Assembly (NCBI GenBank): GCA_025766275.1
Contig: JAFKAC010000028.1
Location: 62,001 to 126,000 of the forward strand
DNA: 64,000 bases
Source: Lactarius indigo
Taxonomy: Eukaryota > Basidiomycota > Agaricomycetes > Russulales > Russulaceae
Reading direction: 5' to 3'
Below, piece by piece: positions 45,088 through 56,473 of the stretch (its first letter is position 1; each line of letters starts with the position of its first letter). The notes under the pieces are model-generated. The model worked only from the letters and a program-made list of their open reading frames with translations. It was not told the origin of the DNA and made no database searches. The translations under genes and the position numbers were made by a program.

Positions 45088-48000
45088 TACATCCATCCTT
45101 TCCGTAAACATGCGTCGACGTAACGACGCCATGCATGCCCTCCTCTCTACCAACGAACACGACGACATCATATGCGTACAAGAACCGTGGTTTGGCACCA
45201 TTGGTACTGCGCGCGGGGATAGAGCCAAGCAGGGAATTGAAGTTCTCGGTGGGGCGAACCACCGGAGCTGGTCCCTGTTCTATCCCCACTTCACCCCTGA
45301 TACCCGCGCCAAGGTAATGATCTACTCCCGTAAATACAGTCGACTTGCCTCCAAAAGACGCTTACACCCAGTCCATATCATCCCACGCCATGACCTTGTT
45401 TCCCACCCATCCTTACTTATTGTAGACGCACGAATACATACACGCTCCTTACGTATCATAAACTTCTACAACGACGTCGCTGACCCTACAGCTCTCCGCT
45501 CACTTTTGAACCTTGATTTAGATCCCACAGTCCCAACGATCCTCGTTGGCGACTTCAACATTCATTCCCCTCGTTGGTCTCCGAGGGATTGGTCATCCTT
45601 TTCCCCTCGACGCGCCGATCTTGAGGCATGGGCGGCAGCTCAAACCCTCGATCTGGCTTCCGAGCCCGGAGTCACCACGAGGAGAGGCACCGAGAACGAG
45701 CGCGACAGCGTGCTAGACCTTGTCTGGCACAACCTCGCTGCTTCCGCATCGGAGGACCTTTCCCCCCCGGTCACTGACTGGGAGGCGTCGATCGCGTCTG
45801 ACCACGCAGGTATCCGCTCTATCTGGTCAATCACCGGCACCCACCGTGGGCCCAAGCAACACAAAGTCACCTCGTTCTCAATCACCTGGGACGACGACGT
45901 GCTCAAAGCCTGGAGAAACGACATCGAAGTACACCTCCCACCCCTTACTCCCATCCTCTCCACGACCCAACTCGACTCAGCCGCCGAAGCCCTACAACAT
46001 GCTATCGCCAGAGCCTCACACACCCACTTTGGCGCCAAGGCCCCTGCCAAGGACCGTAACAACCCTTGGTGGAACGATGCCTGCCGCGAGGCAGCCGACC
46101 AACTACGCTCACATACCCACGGTGACGATGCCCAGCGCCGCGAAGCCCAGAAGCACCTCAAACGAACCACTCGACGGGCCAAGCGCGAGTACTACGACGA
46201 CCAGATCGCGAAGGGCAACATCTGGGACCTCGCATCATGGAGACACGGCCGCAAACTCTCTGGAATCCCAGCCCTTAGACGGCAGGACGGATCAGTCCTC
46301 ACAGAGCAGCATGACATCTCACAGGCCCTGGCCCACAAATTCTTCGTACAGGAAGGCGCTCTTGGCCCCATCGACATCGCTCAACCCGACGATCCTCCCC
46401 CTCTCCCAACGAGACCCCTGGCCCCCATCGTCGCCAAGGAGGTTGACCCCCTCCTGGCCTCGTGTTCCGGTTCATCGGCCCCAGGGGAGAGCGGCGTATC
46501 CTGGACCATCCTCAAGCTCTGCTGGGATAACATCGCTGAACATGCCCTTGCTATCTTTAACGCTTGCCTCCGGCTCGGACACCACCCGGCATTCTGGAGG
46601 AAAGCTATTGTGGTTGTCATCCCGAAGCCAGGGAAGGACGACTACCTCGCACCGAAGGCCTATCGTCCCATCAGCCTCATAGAATGCCTTAGCAAACTGC
46701 TCGAGAAAATAGTCGCGAAGCGTCTCCTGTTCGACGCCGACCGCTACCAGCTCCTGCCCACCAACCAATACGGCACTAGGGCCTTCTCTTCCACGCTGGA
46801 TGCAGGCTTAGCCTTGACACACGACGTACAATGCGCTTTCCGCGTGAAGAGGAAATGCGCCGCCCTCCTCTTCGACATCAAGGGCTTCTTCGATCATGTC
46901 CACCGAGACCGCTTGGTACACACGCTGCAGATCCTCGGTTTCCCCGAGTCGATCGCACGGTGGGTCCGCGTCTTTTTGACTGACCGAAAAGTTGCACTGT
47001 CCTTCAACGCCTCCCTGGCTGACGCTCAGAACCAACCAATCGGCACGCCCCAGGGCTCCCCGGTCTCTCCCATTCTTTCCGCCATCTACACCTCCTCCCT
47101 CCTCAAGCTCATTCCCCCATCTACCAACACCACCCTGGGCATGTACGTCGACGACGGCATCATCTTCTCACACGGCACCACATGGGACGAGGTCGACGCC
47201 GGCCTCCGTGAACGGTATCGCCAATGTGAGGACTGGCTCAGACGCTCGAACTTGGTATGTGAACCGGACAAGACCGAACTCATTTACTTTAACCCCCCAT
47301 ACACCCGTAAAAACCCTCGGAACCAACACCCCACCCTCATTTACCTACCAGACCCCACCACCCACTCCTACTATACTGTCCGAGCTTCAACCACTATACG
47401 CTACCTAGGGTTCTTTATTAACCAACGCCTTGACTGGGAGCCGCACGTGTCCACGATGTGTAATCGGGCACGTGCCTCCCTAAAGGCCTTACAGCTTCTA
47501 GGCAATTCCCAGAGGGGTATATCCACGGCGAACTGGCGGCTGCTGTTCAACGCAGTATGCATGCCGGTTCTGTCTTACGGATGTCAACTCTGGATGACTT
47601 CAAGAAAGAAGAAGAGCCTCCTCAACAAAATCCAGGTAGTTATGAACGAAGGGGTGCGGGTCATTTCCGGATCCTTTCGCACTGCGCCGCGGGCACCCCT
47701 TCACGAGTTCTTACGTATTCTGCCTGCCCGGCACTACATGGAGAAACTCACTGCCACTTCTGCCATCAGACTGTTCCGTGTCCCCCGGACGTCACAGTTG
47801 GTCGCCCGCCTGGGCCCTGACTGGAACGCACCGGTCCAGAACGGCCCACACTCCAGCAATGGAGGGGTGGTGTGCAACAGAGCACTGTACGTCCGGTCTG
47901 GAAGACGTACTACTACGAACCAGCGCCCCACTGCCTTGGAGGCTCTCGGCGCGCGTGTCGACCCTCTGTTGACGGCGTGCGTCGACGTCACGGCCATCGC

Positions 48001-49267
48001 CCCCTGGGAGGTTCACAACTGGGAGGTGCATGTGTCATGTGAAGGGAAGGCCCATCCCCATCGTCGGAACGCTCTGCTCAACAACCTCTATGCGTCAAGG
48101 GCAGAGACTAGTACGGTTTTAATTCGGGTGGCTGGCACTGTGAGCAATCGCAACCGGCCTGACAACCTTAACGTAGGCGGTGCAGCCATATCAGTTTGGC
48201 AGGGAGGGGCGGAGCCATGTGTCCGGACATGGACTCTCGGTACGGGGGTGGAGCAACACGATGTCCACCTCTTCGGCATCTCCAAAGCCGCCGAGTTCAT
48301 CACAGCTGAGTTATCACGTGCCCCACCATTACATATTTACATCTTCTCCAACGACGAATCGGCCCTTCGAGGCATTACACATACACGATCCCTTACCCAC
48401 CAGTCAGACGTACTTCGTTTCCACCACGCACTTACCACCTTTTACTCCACGCACAGGGACACGAGTATTCACCTCGTGTGGGCCAGTTCACACAAGAAGC
48501 GAGCAGCGGACCAACAGGCACGGCAGGCAGCGCTTGAGGCATGTACCCAGGCACCAACAGCCACCCTTCGCAAGGTTCAATCACCCGCGCACGTAAAGAA
48601 AATGTGTCGGGCCAGGGCCTTCCAAACCTGGGGAGCGGAATGGATCCGTATGATCAACGACACCCCCCCCACCAAACTCCCCAACGCCTACGGGCACTCC
48701 ATTCACTTGCACAAACCCCCTGACGGTCGTAACCACCCATTATGGCTGGCCGCCATACCCCCCAAAAAGCCAGAAGCATCATACACACCCATCACCCGAC
48801 GCACACACACCACCGCATTCCAACTCGCCACCCTCCACTCTTTCACGTCCGACTACACTAACCGACACCGGCCCGATTTACCACCCGAAGTGGCCGTCTG
48901 CCCTTGCGGCTACCCGGACAAATCATACCTCCACCTCGTGTACGAGTGTCCCCGTTTCAAAAGACATCGTGCACTACTTTACCCTCATGACGTCGCCGAC
49001 AACGACCCTTACGACGACTCCCATTATCCCCTCGACCCACTCATTCGCACCGACCCCACTGACCTATTCGCCGGGGACCCCACCACCACTGTCTACACCT
49101 TCCTCCGCTTCCTCCAACTCACTAAGTTGGCCGCTAAACCGGACCTGGAGGCTCCGCTTGCAGTCCCCTCTTCACAAGAGCAGCGACTCGCGGAGCTTCA
49201 ACAATACCTCGCCCGCCCTGCCATGCCCTACGAAGACCTGCTTGCCTACGATCTGGACCCAGCTTAA
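45080..49267 (+). CDS. LINE 1 ORF2 (endonuclease-reverse transcriptase, 1395 aa)
   Basis: The ATG (45080) lies inside ATGCATAG, so start and ORF1 stop overlap by 8 nt, suggesting reinitiation after termination. N-terminal apurinic-type endonuclease (SVNMRRRNDAM, VQEPWFG, LVGDFNIHSPRW, SDHAG; residues about 5-245). Reverse transcriptase (IPKPGKDDYLAPKAYRPISL, LLFDIKGFFDHV, GTPQGSPVSPILSAIY, active site MYVDDGI; about 500-720). The C-terminal part resembles RNase H in layout (..GISKAAEF.., FSNDESAL, WASSH) but lacks a clear first aspartate, so it is probably inactive. A Cys/His segment (CPCGYPDKSYLHLVYECPRF) closes the protein. No stop codons; potentially autonomous. Confidence 0.9.
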   Translation: MHSTSILSVNMRRRNDAMHALLSTNEHDDIICVQEPWFGTIGTARGDRAKQGIEVLGGANHRSWSLFYPHFTPDTRAKVMIYSRKYSRLASKRRLHPVHIIPRHDLVSHPSLLIVDARIHTRSLRIINFYNDVADPTALRSLLNLDLDPTVPTILVGDFNIHSPRWSPRDWSSFSPRRADLEAWAAAQTLDLASEPGVTTRRGTENERDSVLDLVWHNLAASASEDLSPPVTDWEASIASDHAGIRSIWSITGTHRGPKQHKVTSFSITWDDDVLKAWRNDIEVHLPPLTPILSTTQLDSAAEALQHAIARASHTHFGAKAPAKDRNNPWWNDACREAADQLRSHTHGDDAQRREAQKHLKRTTRRAKREYYDDQIAKGNIWDLASWRHGRKLSGIPALRRQDGSVLTEQHDISQALAHKFFVQEGALGPIDIAQPDDPPPLPTRPLAPIVAKEVDPLLASCSGSSAPGESGVSWTILKLCWDNIAEHALAIFNACLRLGHHPAFWRKAIVVVIPKPGKDDYLAPKAYRPISLIECLSKLLEKIVAKRLLFDADRYQLLPTNQYGTRAFSSTLDAGLALTHDVQCAFRVKRKCAALLFDIKGFFDHVHRDRLVHTLQILGFPESIARWVRVFLTDRKVALSFNASLADAQNQPIGTPQGSPVSPILSAIYTSSLLKLIPPSTNTTLGMYVDDGIIFSHGTTWDEVDAGLRERYRQCEDWLRRSNLVCEPDKTELIYFNPPYTRKNPRNQHPTLIYLPDPTTHSYYTVRASTTIRYLGFFINQRLDWEPHVSTMCNRARASLKALQLLGNSQRGISTANWRLLFNAVCMPVLSYGCQLWMTSRKKKSLLNKIQVVMNEGVRVISGSFRTAPRAPLHEFLRILPARHYMEKLTATSAIRLFRVPRTSQLVARLGPDWNAPVQNGPHSSNGGVVCNRALYVRSGRRTTTNQRPTALEALGARVDPLLTACVDVTAIAPWEVHNWEVHVSCEGKAHPHRRNALLNNLYASRAETSTVLIRVAGTVSNRNRPDNLNVGGAAISVWQGGAEPCVRTWTLGTGVEQHDVHLFGISKAAEFITAELSRAPPLHIYIFSNDESALRGITHTRSLTHQSDVLRFHHALTTFYSTHRDTSIHLVWASSHKKRAADQQARQAALEACTQAPTATLRKVQSPAHVKKMCRARAFQTWGAEWIRMINDTPPTKLPNAYGHSIHLHKPPDGRNHPLWLAAIPPKKPEASYTPITRRTHTTAFQLATLHSFTSDYTNRHRPDLPPEVAVCPCGYPDKSYLHLVYECPRFKRHRALLYPHDVADNDPYDDSHYPLDPLIRTDPTDLFAGDPTTTVYTFLRFLQLTKLAAKPDLEAPLAVPSSQEQRLAELQQYLARPAMPYEDLLAYDLDPA

Positions 49268-49502
49268 TCAGCTGCCCGACGCGGTAACTCCCTTTTCTCT
49301 TACCCTTACTTCTCTCCTCTGCCGTTAGTTTTTCATTGCGCGGCATGCTACCATTTTCCGCTTGTATCTGGCCTTCCTTCACGAGGTGGCCCCAATTACC
49401 TACTCTCGCTCCGTCGCACGTGACTTCTCGTACGTTACCTCTCGCATCAAATTTCGCTCTGTAGGGAGTTGAAGACCGGTCTTGTATTATGTACTGTCCC
49501 GG

Positions 49503-49541
49503 AATAAACATGGTTCAAAAAAAAAAAAAAAAAAAAAAAAA
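49503..49541 (+). terminator. LINE 1 polyadenylation signal and poly(A) tail
   Basis: AATAAA at 49503-49508, then an uninterrupted A run from 49517 to about 49541. Together with the target duplication this fixes the 3' end of the retrotransposed copy. Confidence 0.9.
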
Positions 49542-49554
49542 TGGGACAGTATAG

Positions 49555-49792
49555 GTTTGGATGTGTGGCCTTTGGAGTTGTATGCTATTTATAATGTCGT
49601 TAGTACGGTAATCGGAATCGTTACTTGATTGTATGTTACCAACCAATTATCAACACTGCAGAGTCGGCTGCAGGACCGCGGCGCGATCCGAGAGACGAGG
49701 TGAAGTAGTAGGTCAGTATGTTAGTCCCCCGGGGGATACCGAAATTATTCGAGCACGTCTCATGATTATATAATCCCGGGATTCCCTTTTGC
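49555..49792 (+). other. Remaining 3' flank of NLR4
   Basis: Continues the NLR 3' flank interrupted by LINE 1 (GTTTGGATGTGTGGCC...). The palindrome, weakened to GGACCGCGGCGCGATCC, is at 49673-49689. No gene. Confidence 0.5.
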
Positions 49793-50257
49793 GTGACACC
49801 TTTTCACGTCAACGATGTTTGCCGTCCTCACCACCTCTTGAAGGGTTTTCATCCTCAACGGCCTTCCAAACCTCCCTGCATACTGGATTTACGTGTAGCT
49901 CACAATGGTATCACGGCTTCCCACACCATCGCCACCCTCGCGTCATCACCATCACCCCCAACTCCTCTCACATACCCAGAGCCAAGCACACACTTCCGCG
50001 TCACCCTTCGACGTTCCGGCATCTCCCTCGGAAAGCGCATTCAAGGCACTCTCGCTGCTCTCGGCTTAAGGTGGGACATGCAGACTGTGTACCACTTGCA
50101 CACGCCCGAGGCCGCTGGCATGATACGCGCCGTGAAGGAACTCATCAAGGTGGAAAACGTGGCCGGAAGTGCAGTACGGACGGCGGGACAGCAGAGAGTG
50201 GAACGTAAAGCCCCGCGCGGGTTTGTCGTGGTTGGGTTGAAGGTTGGGTCACGGTGA
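49793..50257 (+). pseudogene. uL30m-like copy D, longest intact frame
   Basis: A single open frame of 154 codons holds a complete L30-like domain: THFRVTLRRSGISLGKRIQG, LAALGLRWDMQTVYHLHT, AVKELIKVENV, then RKAPRGFVVVG. The domain is about 95 residues, normal for the mitochondrial L30 family. The N-terminal 55 residues (MTPFHVNDVCRPHHLLKG..) look like another frame of the ancestral presequence, and the presequence ATG frame has a stop (ACCTCTTGA). So this could make a protein, but without its original mitochondrial signal; pseudogene is the more likely reading. Confidence 0.55.
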
Positions 50258-50449
50258 CAGCTTAGGTCTGTGCCCGTCTTCATTCTATTCCGATGTCAAC
50301 GATGTCGAGCGTAACGGGATGAGAGGTCTCACCTAAGTCTATAGGGAACGCCTATACCATCAGCGCTCGTATCGTCATCCTGAAGGAGCTCTAATCTACG
50401 CCGATGTAGACCAATCGACCTCGTCTATGTTCACTTGCCTTGCTCTGTC

Positions 50450-51220
50450 TCGTTCCCATTGAAGGATTTACTAAAAAAGCATCGAGGACGGTATTTACAA
50501 CACGTATATGATTACATTCGATTTTATCATTCCCAAGTCTCCCCAACCCCCTAGTCGAAACAGGTGCGGCTGTGCGGCCCACACCACACGGCTGCATCGG
50601 CGCTTGAACACCGCCAAGAATTACCACGCACGAGAACGCGGGAAGCCGATGTCTGGATGTAACGATCTCAATCAGGTGACGGCGGTTCAATAGGCAGCTC
50701 ATCGACTTGAAGGCGAAGCCAACCGCGCTCATGTATCAGCAAGACGTTGGTCATCCCGCTGCCGCACACAGGTGAATCGTCACATCTCTTTGAACTGTGA
50801 GAATATGAGATCAAATAAGAGTCCGACTAACCTCTGAGACATAGGTACACCCACGAACCCAGCTAGGACGGTGGAGACGCCATCCTCTGCTTGACCTCAG
50901 GCAGGAAGAGATGGGATGAACAGCACAGTGAGCCAACCTCACGTCGAGAATCATTGCAAAGGTCGTGCTGCTTGAATGCGATAAATGTAAGGACGAAGAT
51001 ACTGACGAGCGATGCCGCGTCCCAGCAATTAGATACCAAGGTCGTTCGCCAAACATCGTATGGTACGCACCATGTTCTTTCGGGGTCCGAGCCATCTGGG
51101 GACGCCGATAGGTGGAAGAAACACCACAGCATGACAGCAACTATGTCAGATGTCATTAGCTCCCGTTTGGATGAGGACGATTTTGGGACCGTGACATACC
51201 TTGAGCCAGATAACAATGTG
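50450..51220 (-). pseudogene. GUP1/MBOAT 3' remnant, unit before NLR5
   Basis: The - strand has IRVVNTVLDAFLV near 50460-50515 and LVSIFVLTFIAFKQHDL near 50950-51020, collinear with the other units. Frameshifts and stops throughout. Convergent with uL30m copy D. Confidence 0.5.
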
Positions 51221-51550
51221 GCACGGCTAGGAGGGTGATGAAACGTAGCGCAACATGTAGTACATGTAATAGCCTGTAAAGGTGGTTACTATCCTACTTA
51301 ATGTTCCAGTACGTCTCACGCAGTGGAAAATCTCCCCGCGAACCCATCGTTGGTGACTCACTGGCAGTCCACCGCCGCAAGGGCTCTAAGGGCGTGAGAG
51401 TGCAACGGCCCGGGCGCCGCCGACTGCGCTGCACTGCATCAGCGCTGTACTGCCACTGGCACCCAGCTAAAGTACTGCACTGCCAGACCGTCGCATACAC
51501 TGTATCCACTTCCAACTTCCATCCGAACTCGAATACGCCAACCCTCTCAA
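51221..51550 (+). other. 5' flank of NLR5
   Basis: Same as the flanks of NLR2 and NLR4, including GTTCCAGTACGTCT and the CTGCACTGCATCAGCGCTGT stretch. Likely promoter and leader. Confidence 0.4.
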
Positions 51551-54500
51551 ATGTCTAACTTTCAATCCATTCTCGATGCTCTAGACAAATACGCCGAGCA
51601 GACCGGCATAAATTTAAAGGACAATCCGATCGCCGACAAGATCAATGCTTGTGACTCTCCCGATGCAGTCCTCATCCTACTTCAAGAGGACATCAAAGCA
51701 TTCACAGACTATCGCGACCAAAATCGGAAGTTCATCGATAGCCTCAGTCCGGTAGTACAATTCGTCCATGCCTTCTCTGCAGTTCTTAGTGAAGCAGCGG
51801 GTCTGGTGAGCCGCGAACCGTCATTTCGCCGTCTATTTGTTTTTTTACTCTTTCCGTACAAGGTACCATTCCAACCTACAAAACTGATCTTCGTCGGTAT
51901 CAATGTCCTCTTCACCGTGCGTGACTTCAAGCTCCTTATTCATTAACCAAGTCAACCTGATATTTGAATGATCTCAGGCGGCTGATGGAGTCAGCGCGAG
52001 CTATGACGCCCTCCTTGAACTCTTCGAGTCCATCGGAAACTTCCTCAAACGTCTCCATATCTACAGCGAGATCCCATTGGACCCTTCGATGTCGGATATA
52101 GTAGCGAAGATAATGGTCGAGTTGATCTCGATACTTGCCCTGGCGAAGAAACACATCCATCGAGGACGACTCAGTAAGCCAATTCTTTTTATAACTATCG
52201 GCATCAGACTCTGAATTTGTTTTAGAGCAATTTGCAAAGAAGTTGATGGGGGATAGCGAGATCGAGAGCATACTGAAGAGATTGGACAGACTCACCCAAG
52301 ACGAGGCCCGCATGACCGTTGCGCAGACCTTGGCTGTGGTTCACGGTCTTTTGAATAATATGAAGGTGGTCATGGACGGTGCGTCGAGCTGTGTAATGAC
52401 TTTAAAGCGCTCTGATTCAAGCTCTGATTGGACTGTTCTCTAAATAGGTGGCGAGGCATCAACGAGTGCAATCCGCCAGACTCTTGGTACGCTTTGCAAT
52501 TATCCGCGAGTCAGCTTTCTCTGGTCTTATGGGGAATGCTAGTCACCATGCAGGAGGTTGCAAATGAGATTAACAAAATGAAGCGTGCGTCGTCTCGCCC
52601 GTTCTTGGAGCTGTGGGGTGAACCGCCCCCTCAGGCAACCAGTTACAAAAGGATGCCAGAAGCTGGATCTCGCCTCCGGACCCGTCCAAAAATCACGTCA
52701 TCGCACGCAGGATCCACTCTGGTGAATCCTCAGTATGGTTTACCTGCGGCCCCACCTTCGAGAAGTGGAACCTGATGGGCGGCCTTTTATGGCTACATGG
52801 TAAACGTGCGTCACTCTCATACCTCCCGTGATCACGTTTTCAACCACTGATGGAAATTCGTGATGGCAGCGGGATCGGGGAAGAGCGTCCTATGGTAGGC
52901 GCCCCACCACGCATATCCTCGTCTAAGTATATTCATACTGACGTCTGTCGACTAGTTCCAGTATCATCGAACAAGCCGCTACGCTACGCGATCAGGGACT
53001 AGGACTGGTGGCTTATTATTACTTTGACTTTAGAGATACCGCAAAGCAAGACGTCCGTGGCTTGCTGTCCTCCCTCATCGTGCAACTCTGCGCCAAGTCA
53101 GACCTTTGCTACGATGTCCTTTCTCACCTATATTTCGAGCATGACGCCGGATTGCGCTTACCCGATGATGACGCACTTACCCAATGCCTGAAGGACATGC
53201 TCGAACTCCCAGGACTGCCTCCGGTCTATATCATCATCGATGCTCTCGATGAGTGCCCCGACACGTCTGGGGCGCCATCTCCACGCGAACTCGTTCTCGA
53301 CCTTTTAGGGGACCTTGTCGAGTTACATCTTTCGAATCTTCGGATCTGCGTCACGAGTCGTCCCGAGGCGGATATCCAAGATGCGCTTGGGCCGTTGGTA
53401 TCTCATCCTGTCTCTCTTCACGACGAGGCTGGCCAGAAGCAGGATATCATGGACTACATTCGTTCTTCTGTCGAGTCAGATAAAAAGATGCGAAAGTGGA
53501 GAGCAGAAGATAGGCAAATGGTTATCGATGCACTCACTCGGAGGGCCGACGGAATGTAAGTGATCATTCTTACTGTACTACAACTATTTTTGATTCCATT
53601 ACAGGTTTAGATGGGTTTATTGCCAAATAGAGGCGTTGCGACGGTGTTTTCCTCCAGCATTACGGCGGGCTCTCGAGGAGTTGCCTGAAACACTGGACTC
53701 AACATACGAGCGGATCTTGCTAGGCATCGAGAAGGCGAAACAGAAATATGCCTATCGCCTTTTGCAGTGCATCGCGGTCTCTATTCGCCCGCTTCGCGTT
53801 GAGGAGCTCGCGGAAGTACTTGCGGTTCAACCTAACGCCGGAGAGGAGTCAGAATATCATTCTGAGTGGCGCCCCGAGGATGCACATCAAGCAGTGTTGT
53901 CTGCGTGTTCCAGTTTGATCATGATCGCCAATATCGATGGCTCGTCGATCGTACAGTTTTCACACTTCTCGGTGACTGAGTTCCTGATGTCCTCTCGCCT
54001 TGCAAACGCGGCGGAGCATCTTTCCGTTTATCACATCATTCCTCATTCCGCCCACTTCACTCTTGCCCGCACCTGCCTCAGCGTCCTGCTCAATCTTGGT
54101 GACCAAGTCGACAGAAGCGCAATAGAAAAACGACCATTCGCGATCTATGCGGCTCGGTACTGGATCGACCATGGCAAATTCGAAGGTGTATCGTCGGGGA
54201 TCCAAGATCTGATGGAACGTCTCTTCGACCCAACCAAGCCCTACTTTGCGACATGGGTCTGGATATATGACGTTGACCGCCGTTGGAAAGGACCGATGGC
54301 GACAGTATTCCCAACGCAACCAGAGGCCGAGCCATTATACTACGCAGCATTATGCGGTTTTCGCAGCCTCACGGAACACCTCACCATTGTGCATACGATG
54401 GATGTTAACGCCAGGGGTGGGAGCTTTGGCTCTCCGCTGAATGCTGCGTTGATCAAGGGAGAGATTGAGATTGCTCTGAGATTACTTGAGCTCGGCGCGA

Positions 54501-56473
54501 ATATAAACGCCCTGGATGGCTGGGGCTGGAGTTCATTGCATAGAGCGGTAATTGGTGGTCGTCGTGTCGTCATAGAATTGTTACTCGAACATCAAGCAGA
54601 TGTTAACATTCAGACAAGCGACAAGCGTAACACCCCATTGCATCTGGCGGTGGGGACTGGGCGACTGGATGTTTGTCGGCTGCTGCTCAAGCACGGGGCT
54701 GATGTAGCATCCGCAAATATCATCGGGTGGACTCCTTTGCACTTTGCATCCCAGCATGGACACCTCGATATAGTTCAAGAGATCCTTGACTCCGGAGCTG
54801 ATCCAAATACGCAGAATGAGGGTCTTTGGACTTCGTTACACCTGGCATCGGTCCCAGGATACCTTGAGATTGTCCAAATACTAGTCCGACATGGTGCAGC
54901 ACTTGACAAGACGAATCTGCACCAAGAAACCCCATTACACCTGGCGTCCCGTTTCGGGAATGTCGAAGAAGCCCGCTTCTTAATCGAGCAAGGCGCAGAT
55001 ACGATGTCCAAAGATAATAATGGTTATACTCCATTTCACAGCGCATTATGGCACGGAAGTCTTGACCTTGTGAAGATATTTCTTGAACGTGGTGTGGACG
55101 TCAACGTGCGATATGCAGCCGAGGAGACTCCCTTGGGCATCACATCGGGCAGCGGCAAGCATGAAGTTGTTCGCTACCTGATCGAGCGTGGAGCGGATAT
55201 TGACTGCCGCGACATGCAAGGGTGGACCCCTTTACACGCAGCCGCACGAAATGGGCATCTCGACATCGTGCAGCTTTTACTCGACTTTGGGACCGACATC
55301 CACGTCCGGACTGCGAATCACGAGACTCCGTTGATCCTAGCATCACTGGGTGGCCACACGGCGGTATCACGCATTCTGATCGAGCACCAAGCCGACGTTA
55401 ATTCAATCGACTATAGCGGCTCGACGTCGCTGCATTTAGCATCACGAGAGGGCCATGTGGACATCGTTCGGCTGTTACTCGACCATGGGGCGCATGTATA
55501 TGTCCAGAAGCTCGATCTCCGGGCTCCACTCCACCTCGCATCATATAATGGACGCCTCAGAGTTGCAGAGTTGCTAATCGAGCGCGGTGCAGAGGTCGAC
55601 GTACGGAATGAGGACCAGAAGACACCATTAGACCTGGCATCTGGAAATGGGCAACTCGAAGTTGCGCGCCTGTTAATCAAGTGCGGCTCAAATGCTAATT
55701 CACAGGACAGCGAAGACTGGACGCCATCACACTCAGCAGCATGGAATGGACATCTCAGTCTCGTAGAGCTACTCCTCGATTCTGGAGCGGACAATAGCAT
55801 ACGGAATAGCAGCAAGCAAACACCGATCGATCTTGCACATGAAAACCGGAAACGCGACGTTACGAGCTTCCTAGCAAGGCGTTTGGGCGATTTACGATTC
55901 CTGAACATGGAGAGCTCGACCCCATTGGAAGCAGGGCCACAAATCAGCATTCTCGAGATTGTGGAGCCACAACCGTACATCGACGATTCATCTGACAATT
56001 CATTGCATAGTGCTATAGCAAACGGACACGTTGGCATGGTCCAGAGGCTACTCGATCGCGGTGCAGATGTCGAGGAAAGGGACGATGATCTCCAGTCTCC
56101 GTTGATTGTAGCGTCAAGGGATGGGAAACTCGAAATTGCAAGGACATTAATCAAATATGGGGCGGATGTGGGCTCTCGAAACAGAGCTGGTTGGACTCCG
56201 TTACAGGCTGCAGCACTGACTGGGCACATCGACATTGTGCGGTTGTTGCTCGACAACGGTGCTGATATAAACGCCACGCAGCGGGAGGATGCTACCGCAT
56301 TGCATATCGCATCGGACAAAGGTCATTTTGAGGTTGTACGGCTGCTCCTCGAACAAGGAGCGAATACACAAATACGGTCTGTGTATGGCAGGATACCTTT
56401 TCAAGATGCACTAGCACTTGGATACCGAAACATTGCGCAGTTGTTGTCGGAGTATGATGCCGGTGGAGTATAG
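51551..56473 (+). CDS. NLR copy 5: Goodbye-NACHT-ankyrin STAND protein
   Basis: Exons 51551-51805, 51863-51916, 51978-52173, 52226-52378, 52448-52486, 52543-52584, 52635-52805, 52870-52894, 52956-53555, 53605-56473; 1467 residues, no interruption. Goodbye-like domain about 1-165. NACHT has GKPGSGKS near 302-309 on microexon 52870-52894, Walker B IIIDALDEC and TSRPE. 21 ankyrin repeats from about 755, with a shortened acidic linker (YIDDSSDNSLHS) between repeats 16 and 17. Nearest relatives in the window are copies 2 and 4. Its 5' flank and GUP1 remnant match theirs. Looks functional. Confidence 0.88.

Larger units (their letters stand above)
40068..49541 (+). mobile_element. Full-length LINE (APE-type), element 1
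   Basis: 9.47 kb, two long overlapping open frames without stops, 3' poly(A), and a 15-bp target duplication at both ends. The full length and clean duplication indicate a young insertion. It sits in the 3' flank of NLR4 and separates it from its uL30m copy. The type (apurinic endonuclease plus RT, two ORFs, CCHC fingers in ORF1) fits the fungal Tad1/I-like group; the exact clade needs a tree. Confidence 0.93.

Noticed and set aside
55411..56319. Long open frame on the - strand (302 codons) opposite the NLR5 ankyrin region; a similar one at 21041-21892
   Set aside because: Antisense shadow of the ankyrin repeats; the regular 33-residue period and codon bias keep the opposite frame open. It has Ser/Arg/Cys-rich composition and no domain.
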